Of a DNA stretch of 64,000 nucleotides, positions 6,619 through 13,700 are shown piece after piece. Source of the stretch: Candidatus Saccharimonadota bacterium (GTDB lineage Bacteria > Patescibacteriota > Saccharimonadia > Saccharimonadales > Saccharimonadaceae); assembly GCA_028286365.1 (NCBI GenBank), contig JAQBRR010000001.1, positions 124,001-188,000 of the forward strand, written 5' to 3'. Each line of letters starts with the position of its first letter. The stretch's first letter is position 1. The notes beneath the pieces were generated by a model. The model was not told the origin of the DNA. It made no database searches and worked only from the letters and a program-made list of their open reading frames with translations. The translations under genes were made by a program, and so were the position numbers.

Positions 6619-6667
6619 TTTTATAATGACTATTTACTAAGTAAAGATTATTGTTTATATTAAATTT

Positions 6668-7285
6668 ATGCCGGGTAGGAACATACTAAAACAGGATGTG
6701 GCAGACAGTTATTATCATATTTACGCGCGTGGCGTAAATAAACGGGGAATATACCCTGATGCCACCGATTACACTTTCTTCTTGTCGCTCATAAGGCGCT
6801 ATCTCTCAAGATCTGAGACTAAATCAGGCCGTGGTGCCAACTATCCAAAACTATACGATGACATTGAGCTGTTGGCATATTGCTTGATGCCAAACCATTT
6901 TCATCTACTCATATATCAGGTTAAGCCAGGTTCTATGCAGAACTTGATGCGCAGAATTATGACGTCGTATAGTGGTTACTTTAATAGAAAATATGATCGA
7001 TCTGGACCACTATTCGAAAGCCGATATCGCGCGTCAATGGTCACAAGCGACAGCTACCTGCTACATATCAGCCGCTATATTCATCTCAATCCAGCGAAGT
7101 GGCGCGAATACAACTACTCCTCGTTACGTGCATACCTTGGGAAGACGCCGCCCGATTGGTTATCGATCTACAAAGTTTCACGGTTTTTTACCTCACAGGC
7201 CCATTATTTAGAGTTTTTAGAGGACTATCAAGAAACACGTAACGACCTCGCTATCATCAAGAACGAATTAGCTGACAGTAAATAA
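6668..7285 (+). CDS. REP-associated tyrosine transposase (RAYT, Y1_Tnp family)
   Basis: This 205-residue single-domain HUH nuclease has YYHIYARGVNKRGIY near the N-terminus, the metal-binding HUH motif in CLMPNHFHLLIY (His-Phe-His near residues 78-80), SGPLFESRYRA, and the catalytic-tyrosine helix HISRYIHLNPAKW near 136-148. RAYTs mobilise REP hairpins as single-stranded DNA but usually do not move themselves as insertion sequences. It is framed by inverted REP-like hairpins about 85 nt upstream and 75 nt downstream, as expected. The frame is intact with all key residues, so it may be active. It sits between hsp20 and the pilin operon. Confidence 0.9.
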   Translation: MPGRNILKQDVADSYYHIYARGVNKRGIYPDATDYTFFLSLIRRYLSRSETKSGRGANYPKLYDDIELLAYCLMPNHFHLLIYQVKPGSMQNLMRRIMTSYSGYFNRKYDRSGPLFESRYRASMVTSDSYLLHISRYIHLNPAKWREYNYSSLRAYLGKTPPDWLSIYKVSRFFTSQAHYLEFLEDYQETRNDLAIIKNELADSK

Positions 7286-7359
7286 ACCGCATATCATAGT
7301 TCTTCCTCATAGATTCAAGGTAGGGTAGTTTATGTTTATTTTAGTATTCTGAGAATTCG

Positions 7360-7382
7360 CTGAGCAAAGGTCCGTCCTCTGC
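7360..7382 (-). repeat. REP-like hairpin, right flank of RAYT gene
   Basis: CTGAGCAAAGGTCCGTCCTCTGC is the exact reverse complement of the core of the left unit, so the RAYT gene lies between inverted copies. The remaining part of 7286-7448 shows no gene. Confidence 0.85.
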
Positions 7383-7448
7383 ACAGCTAGGCTTCAGATT
7401 TTGGTATATTACCCTCTTTAAGAAAAGTGCTGAACAAGAGCACGGAGC

Positions 7449-7478
7449 AAAAAAATGACCCTTCAACAGGGCCATTTT
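7449..7478 (-). terminator. Terminator of the pilin operon
   Basis: Arms 7452-7462 and 7468-7478 (10 of 11 pairs) precede a run of seven T on the minus strand, about 22 nt after the last pilin stop codon. Confidence 0.8.
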
Positions 7479-7499
7479 GATATATGAACAACAACGATT

Positions 7500-7901
7500 T
7501 TATGCCAGGCTAGTAAGGACCCAGTTAACGACTGCGTACGCCAGGAAGGCAACAACAATACCGATAATTGCGTACAGAATTGTGTTCTTAGCCGCGGTAA
7601 CTTCACTCTCTTTACCTGCGGATAGAGTATAGCGAATACCACCAATGATCAGCATAACAACCGCAACGGCACCAATGATGAATAGTAGGATATTCACGAT
7701 CTTGGTAAAGATCGAATCAGGGCCAAAAAGTGTACCGGTCGCGCCTGTTGGCTGAGAACATGCCGCTCCACCAGCTAAGGTCTGATTAGTAGGGTCACAG
7801 GCAGCTGACGCGGGCACAGCAATCGGTACGACTAGTGCGCTAAGCGCTATAACAGGAGCAGCCAATAACCCCGCAAGTACTCTTTTAAATGTTTTGGTCA
7901 T
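7500..7901 (-). CDS. VirB2/TrbC-like pilin candidate 5
   Basis: This 133-residue secreted membrane protein has a signal peptide (MTKTFKRVLAGLLAAPVIA ... VPASA), a short Cys-containing loop, and two hydrophobic helices (IVNILLFIIGAVAVVMLIIG and a second ending YAVVNWVLTSLA). Between them is the small polar turn RYTLSAGKESEVTAAKNTIL. That is the TrbC/VirB2 prepilin layout. ATG 7901 is preceded by AAAGGAATT; upstream in-frame starts lack this. It has a 67-nt gap from the preceding gene. The C-terminal half is very close to the next pilin upstream (AKN-IL-YA--G--VAF-AYA-INWVL), showing tandem duplication. Confidence 0.82.
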   Translation of the reverse strand: MTKTFKRVLAGLLAAPVIALSALVVPIAVPASAACDPTNQTLAGGAACSQPTGATGTLFGPDSIFTKIVNILLFIIGAVAVVMLIIGGIRYTLSAGKESEVTAAKNTILYAIIGIVVAFLAYAVVNWVLTSLA

Positions 7902-7968
7902 TATGTTAATTCCTTTCTTACGAATCTTCTTACTATTGTTATAGCAGATCCGCTTGTGTTTGTTAAGT

Positions 7969-8349
7969 TTATCCGAACGCTTTGAGCACCCAGTTAATGA
8001 TTGCGTACGCCGAGAAGGCAACAACAAGGCCAACAACAGCGTACAAAATCATATTCTTGGCACGTGTGATTGCTGCAGCTTCGCCCGATGATGTCACATA
8101 TATAAAACCAGCGATAATAATCACGATAACCGCCGCAAGCCCTAATAGAAACAACAATGTATTTACAACGGCACCTGTGATAGATCCCACATTATCATTC
8201 TGACTCTTACAGATAACGCTATCCTTATTGGCAGGATCGCTACATGTATCGCTAATTGCGCTAACAGCACCAACAGGTACCGCAAATGTCACGAGACCAA
8301 ATCCACCGACTAAGATTGCGGCTACAATGAGTTGTTTAATCTTGTTCAT
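7969..8349 (-). CDS. VirB2/TrbC-like pilin candidate 4
   Basis: A 126-residue protein with a signal peptide (MNKIKQLIVAAILVGGFGLV ... VPVGA), a loop with two cysteines (CSDPANKDSVIC), and two transmembrane helices separated by YVTSSGEAAAITRAKNMIL. GGGAGGATC lies upstream of ATG 8349. The start overlaps the stop of the preceding gene by 4 nt (ATGA), indicating coupled translation. It is a paralogue of the gene at 7500-7901. Assembly into a T4SS pilus is inference from topology and from the neighbouring VirB4/VirB6 genes. Confidence 0.82.
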   Translation of the reverse strand: MNKIKQLIVAAILVGGFGLVTFAVPVGAVSAISDTCSDPANKDSVICKSQNDNVGSITGAVVNTLLFLLGLAAVIVIIIAGFIYVTSSGEAAAITRAKNMILYAVVGLVVAFSAYAIINWVLKAFG

Positions 8350-8636
8350 TTGATCCTCCCGATAAAAAACCACGTTACGGCAAATGCTGATAAAATTACA
8401 ACGAGTCCTATAACCGAATAAAGGATAGTATTCCTAGCCTTCTTGATCGCCTCTGGTTCGCCACCATTCGTGACAAGTGTGAAACCTGAAATAATAATCA
8501 TAACAACGGCAATAATTCCTGCAATAAAGTAGGCAATATTAAGACCAGCCGCTAATACCTGATTGGCGCTTCCATTCGGAACGTTCGGGACGTCCGTAGA
8601 GGTTAGTAATGCTGCGAGAGAGGTGAATATACTCAT
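8346..8636 (-). CDS. VirB2/TrbC-like pilin candidate 3, without signal peptide
   Basis: The smallest paralogue (96 residues): a short N-terminus (MSIFTSLAALLTSTDVPNVP) followed by two hydrophobic helices around LVTNGGEPEAIKKARNTIL. No classical cleavable signal peptide is seen, and it lacks the cysteine loop of its neighbours. It overlaps both adjacent genes by 4 nt, so all three are translationally coupled. The gapped conservation with its neighbours (helix, Gly-Glu turn, KAR/AKN-IL, helix) supports a common origin. Confidence 0.8.
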   Translation of the reverse strand: MSIFTSLAALLTSTDVPNVPNGSANQVLAAGLNIAYFIAGIIAVVMIIISGFTLVTNGGEPEAIKKARNTILYSVIGLVVILSAFAVTWFFIGRIK

Positions 8637-9115
8637 GGGTTATGTATTAGTATACCCGATAGTAAGTTAATTACGGCAATGGATGCAATAGATATACCGA
8701 GACCAATTGTCGCATCAAGGATAGTCTTACGAGCTTTTGCGGCAGCGTCTGGACTACCCTGGCTAGTTAGGAACAAGAACCCACCCCACAGGATGAAACC
8801 TGCTGTTAGATAGCCGACAATCTGCAAGCCGATTTCAATACAGTTGAGCACAATATGCCAAATAAAGGGACTAAGCTCGCCGGACTTAGGTTGATTAATC
8901 ACGCATTCATACGTCCCGGGTGTTGTCTGCTTGACGTGAACGAGCCCACGATACCATGTTGGAAAAGTCAAAAAACTAGCCGAGCAATCAGAATCTTTGG
9001 ATGAGGAAGTAATTGTGGCAGCAAAGGTTATCTCAGGCGCCACAACCGCTACTAATGTTCCCGCTGACAGAACGCTCATACCTAATGCTAATGCGATTTT
9101 CTTAAATTTGTTCAT
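8633..9115 (-). CDS. VirB2/TrbC-like pilin candidate 2, with extended periplasmic loop
   Basis: A 160-residue protein with a signal peptide (MNKFKKIALALGMSVLSAGT ... TFAA). An unusually long extracytoplasmic region of about 55 residues holds two cysteines and an aromatic patch (FLTFPTWYRGLVHV). Two membrane helices follow, flanking FLTSQGSPDAAAKARKTIL. The turn and KARKTIL motif match the other pilin candidates. The larger loop could make it a specialised tip or adhesin subunit, which is speculation. It lies 2 nt after the stop of candidate 1. Confidence 0.8.
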   Translation of the reverse strand: MNKFKKIALALGMSVLSAGTLVAVVAPEITFAATITSSSKDSDCSASFLTFPTWYRGLVHVKQTTPGTYECVINQPKSGELSPFIWHIVLNCIEIGLQIVGYLTAGFILWGGFLFLTSQGSPDAAAKARKTILDATIGLGISIASIAVINLLSGILIHNP

Positions 9116-9117
9116 TA

Positions 9118-9543
9118 TTAGAATAACCCCCCTGGGATGATGAAATTTAGGAACGCAAACATTAGTGCATACGCAACAATACCAATAATTACGTTGCGAA
9201 TAAACTCGATAGCCTTCTTAGTCTGGTCTGCGTTACCCCCGGCACTTGTATACAGGATTGAACCGTAGACAATACCACCAACCGCCGCGATACCAACACC
9301 AGCAGTTAGAATATTAATTACCGTCAGAAGAAGTGACCACACCCCATTATTGGTGGTTCCGCCCTTTGAGACGTCAACATTATCACAGCTAATAATTGCA
9401 GTATCTACTGCACATCCGTTGTTACACTTAACTGTGCCGTTTGCGCAAACAGCTGATACCGAAAGAGGGGTTACAACTGCGAATATTCCAGTGATAAGTG
9501 CAATAACCAATATGAAGTTTTTAATTTTTTGTTTTATTGTCAT
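9118..9543 (-). CDS. VirB2/TrbC-like pilin candidate 1, first gene of the operon
   Basis: A 141-residue protein with a signal peptide (MTIKQKIKNFILVIALITG ... SVSA), a loop with four cysteines (CANGTVKCNNGC and ISC), and two helices around LYTSAGGNADQTKKAIEFI. ATG 9543 is preferred because the only longer in-frame start is TTG 9564 and the resulting seven extra residues would distort the signal peptide. No Shine-Dalgarno is visible for either, so the message may be nearly leaderless. It is divergent from the lipoprotein gene at 9678 across a 130-bp promoter gap. Confidence 0.8.
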   Translation of the reverse strand: MTIKQKIKNFILVIALITGIFAVVTPLSVSAVCANGTVKCNNGCAVDTAIISCDNVDVSKGGTTNNGVWSLLLTVINILTAGVGIAAVGGIVYGSILYTSAGGNADQTKKAIEFIRNVIIGIVAYALMFAFLNFIIPGGLF

Positions 9544-9677
9544 GCTATCTATAAAATACGACAAACATCGATTATCTGCAAGTATTCATTGGTCGGGTAT
9601 TGACTTTATTAACCATAAATGCTATAGTTCGCATATACACAAATGTTGAATTAAGTAATTTAATATAAGGAATCATT

Positions 9678-10643
9678 ATGTTACCAACAAGCAACGAGCA
9701 CACTATCGAAACACCAATTGACACAACAACCGATCAAGACGTAGATTATTCTGCCTTTAATGGGGGTTATGAGTATAGCGAACCAGAGTACGTTCCTAAA
9801 GGAGCTAAATCTATTGACGTTGATCCTGAAACTATTGCTGAAATCGAAGCTGCTGCCGGTAATCTACTTGATACGGATCCAAATGTACGTAAAAAATTCG
9901 CAAGACTACTTGCTACAGCCGGTGGAGCTGTTGCCCTATCATTCCTTCTAGCGGCCTGCGGAACAAACGCTACGCCATCTCCAACTCCTACCGTGAGCGC
10001 ATCAGACGTACCTACCCCTATAGAGACACAGGTACCTAATACGGCGAATCTATTCACTGGAGAATTAGCCACAACTCCTGATCAAATTAGCAAATATAGT
10101 AATATGTCTTTTGCTGACTTCAAGGCATTACAACCATCAGAACGAACGGCTTTCTTCCTAGATAAGGCCAAAGACCCACAAAAAGGTTTGGCTGCATACG
10201 CTAAACTATACACATACGTTTCAGGTAATAGTCTTGATGCATTACCTGCGACCATTTCAGTCGACAACACCCCTCAAGAGATTCTATCGATCGCAACGTA
10301 TGGTCAGCGTTTCGCAATCTCCTTTGATCAGCCTACTGCTGAAAAACTTCTTGCAGGAACAATACCTGACCTTACGTCTAATTCTTATCGAACTATGGAT
10401 GGTGTTTTGCAACAATATGCACCGATTAGCGCCCGAGTACTGGGTGCAGAGAGTACAGATGGACATGGAGTTCTTGCTGGTACCTTTGTAAGTGCAAGCG
10501 AGAAGAAGAAAGATGCCAGTGGCACCTATATTGATATAACTACTCAACTTCAAGATGGTAGTAAAGTGACTGCTCCATACTACTACGTTACAAATGGTAC
10601 ATCGGGTATGTGGGAAATGAGCGGAAGCGAAGCTGTTAAATAA
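9678..10643 (+). CDS. Atypical lipoprotein with long cytoplasmic N-terminal extension
   Basis: A 321-residue protein of unknown function. Residues 1-70 are acidic and hydrophilic. A basic stretch (VRKKFARLL) then precedes a hydrophobic segment ending in LLAACG, a clear lipobox with its cysteine near residue 94. After a Pro/Thr-rich linker, residues 125-321 form a soluble extracytoplasmic domain. Normal lipoproteins begin a few residues before the signal, and no in-frame start exists close to the lipobox here; AAGGAA precedes ATG 9678. Either the N-terminus stays in the cytoplasm and the cysteine is not processed, or a long leader is tolerated. Its position between pilins and VirB6 suggests a role in the apparatus. 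A terminator follows. Confidence 0.8.
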   Translation: MLPTSNEHTIETPIDTTTDQDVDYSAFNGGYEYSEPEYVPKGAKSIDVDPETIAEIEAAAGNLLDTDPNVRKKFARLLATAGGAVALSFLLAACGTNATPSPTPTVSASDVPTPIETQVPNTANLFTGELATTPDQISKYSNMSFADFKALQPSERTAFFLDKAKDPQKGLAAYAKLYTYVSGNSLDALPATISVDNTPQEILSIATYGQRFAISFDQPTAEKLLAGTIPDLTSNSYRTMDGVLQQYAPISARVLGAESTDGHGVLAGTFVSASEKKKDASGTYIDITTQLQDGSKVTAPYYYVTNGTSGMWEMSGSEAVK

Positions 10644-10658
10644 GCTTGCGATAAAATA

Positions 10659-10687
10659 TAAAAGCCCTCTACTATAGAGGGCTTTTA
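10659..10687 (+). terminator. Terminator after the lipoprotein gene
   Basis: TAAAAGCCCTCT pairs with AGAGGGCTTTTA around ACTAT, ending in a T-rich arm. It separates the lipoprotein transcript from the VirB6-like gene, whose own TATACT -10 box lies at 10697-10702. Confidence 0.85.
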
Positions 10688-10728
10688 TTGTTGGCTTATA
10701 CTAGTTGTGCTTAAATAGTCGTAGCATT

Positions 10729-13700
10729 ATGCTACGTCGTTTATCTTTACCTTTCAAGCTAAAGCCACTCTTTATTACGGGAGTGGTCCTATTATCGTTT
10801 GTAGCGAGCGCAGCAACATCACTATTACCAACATCAACCGTCTCTGCAAAAGCAGGTACGTATGCCGCCGAAACAGACCTATCAACCGTCATGAAGGCGA
10901 TTAAGTATATAAATGCTATCGCTTATTGTGTTGATAGTAATGGGCCAGGAGGTTTCAAGACCACAATAGCGGGGGATACTATTAGCAATGGACCCCGTTG
11001 GTGGGTATATGATAGTCCACTTGCTGCAACTTTAACTATAGGAAAGCAGCTTGATCAATGGGGTGATAAGAATGGGATTGCAAAGTGTAACGGAGAAACT
11101 GACAGCGAACCTGGATGGATTAACGATGCCCTAACATTCTTTGGCATTAATGTCAGAAATAGCGATAAAGGCAACCGTGACAAAAGCCTGGAAGAGCTTG
11201 GATATAAATGTACTAAAAGTGGTACGGACATATCTTGTGAAAACGATAACGCAAATGCTGACTCTTCAACTAAGGGCAGCATATTATACATATTGCGTAA
11301 TCTACCGTATTTACATGGAGCTAATTTAGTAAACCTCACTGCGACGGATCCAAAAATAATGGCAGCATCGTATTATGCTGCCATGAGTGACTATACAACT
11401 CTTTGTAAAGCAACGGCCGATGGCGGAACAAGTAATTTGACTAATATCTGGGTAGTTGATAAGGGCACTATTACTAAGCAGCAGTGGGGAGGAGGCAAGT
11501 CATCAATTGATGCGGGATTAGGTGAGGTTGCGTTGACGGCAAATAATCCAGGTGATGGAAATGGCTGGATAGGCTCTAACTCCATAGAAAATGGCTGTAC
11601 AAATATCGCAAACTACTTAAACAAAGACTATGCGACGGCATATTTAAAATTCATAACGACGAGTGCTTGCAGTACGCAGTTTACTGACTCCGCTCAAGCC
11701 GCAGCCTGCGTTGAGGGATCTAACCATTTAACTGATCTGGGTTACTGTACTACTCATTACCAAACTGGCTACCAGGGCTCAACATTAGTGAATAAAGTTC
11801 CCGAACGTTTGGCGTGTTATATAGGTCAAGGAAACCAAGGTGAAGAAGATTGTGTCGTAAAGTTAAAATACGATCTTAATGCACCCCCTGATGCAAGTAC
11901 GAACCCAACTGGAATTAGCAACCAATTACTATTACAGGCATGCATAAAAGGTGCGCAAAATAGCGATACAACCTTCTGTGCAACGCAGTATGGTGACGCC
12001 TACCAGGGCTCAACGCTCGTCAATAATGCAGCTTTACGTTTGGCATGCGTAGACGGGCAGAAGTATCCTGCAGCGGGGGGGCTTACTACAGGTTCAGCGA
12101 TCTGCGTACCTGGTTCAACAGCTGCAGCCTGCGTAGTCAAAGCTGACACTAAGACTTCCTGCGTAGTCGATGGCATTGGCTGGTTAGTGTGTCCTTTAAT
12201 GAACGCACTCGGTGGGCTGAATGATGCGATGTACGGCTGGGTACAGAGCGTATTAGTTCTAAACCCTTTAACACAAACTGACAGTAGCGGAACAGCTACG
12301 CCCCAATATCAAAATTGGTCAAATATTCGTAATATCGCAAACGTAATGCTGGTTATCGGGTTCTTGGCTATTATATTCTCGCAGATTAGCAGTATCGGCA
12401 TTAGTAATTATGGCGTCAAGAAAATGCTACCACGTATTATAATGATCGCTATTGCTATCAACTTGTCGTGGACTATAATGACCCTTTCGGTTGATGTAGT
12501 GAATATCATAGGAGTTGGATTACATAGTCTCCTTGACGCAACAGCTGTTAATGCCACGGCAGATAATTTAAATACAGCAAGTACAGTTAACGCCTTGCTC
12601 ACTGGCGCCGGAACGCTAGCGGTTGGTGGAATAACTGCAATTATTGCGTTACCTGCAGCAGAAATAGGGCTAGGAACGTTAGTGCTCCTCGCATTGCCAT
12701 TCATCCTGGGGGCGGCCCTCGCATTATTTGCAGCAGTCGCAACATTATTTGTCAGGAATGCACTCATAATTGTGCTGGTTATTATTTCGCCTGTAGCAAT
12801 TGCAGCAGCACTGCTACCTAACACCGAACAGTACTTCAAGAGCTGGCGCAAAATGTTCATACAGATGCTGATGCTATTTCCTATGGCGGCATTATTATTC
12901 GCTGGTTGTAAATTTGCTGCATACGTTGTCCTAACCTCCAATCAACCGATGGCTATCATCGCAGCACTATTTATTATGGCTGCACCTCTTGGGATGTTGC
13001 CATGGCTCGCACGTTCATCAGGCGGCATTATGGCTGCAGTTGGCGGACGATTGCAGGGTATTGCGAAGAGTAGTCAGGGCGCATTAAAAAGAGGCCTGCA
13101 GCCTCGTGTTGATGCATCAAAGAGTACGTATGGATCCGGTAAGAAAAACTGGTGGGGCGTAACAAGAGGTAAGCTAACGCCAGCCCTCAACCCAGATGGA
13201 ACACCTAAGATGAGAAACGGAAAGCCTGTTACCTACCGCGCCATGCCAGTAGGCAAAAACGGAAAACCAAAAACTACCATGGGTCAGAAATGGGCTAATT
13301 CTGGACAAAGAGTCGCTCAAAGAGACAAGAATAACAAACGAGTGATTATTGAGAACTGGAAACAGATTGGTCTAAATGGTGAGGGCAGAGGTGCACGAAA
13401 AACTAGAAGCCTGCTCGACGAAGAACAGACTATAGGGCTACAAGAAAAATCTACCTCAGCTCAATACTCGGCGCGTCTTGAAGAACGACAACTTAACGCG
13501 AGTACACCTGAACACCTGATAACGAAAAATCTGGAAGACGCCGAGGCAACGAGTAAAGGTTTCCAGGGCAGGCTTAAGCAAGAACAAGCTGAACGCATTA
13601 GGGACGGCGCTGGAAATACGGTAGCAGGCTCTATAGGCGCCGAAGGTATTTTGAACCTGCGCGATGTTAGTCAACAGGCCTATGTTGCCGAGGCAGGTGC

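Noticed and set aside
9767-10553. Antisense frames over the lipoprotein gene
   Set aside because: No start signals, and the plus-strand lipoprotein has a ribosome site, lipobox and terminator.
12408-12941. 177-codon antisense frame opposite the VirB6 helices
   Set aside because: It is a shadow of hydrophobic repeats on the plus strand; the plus-strand gene has domain support.
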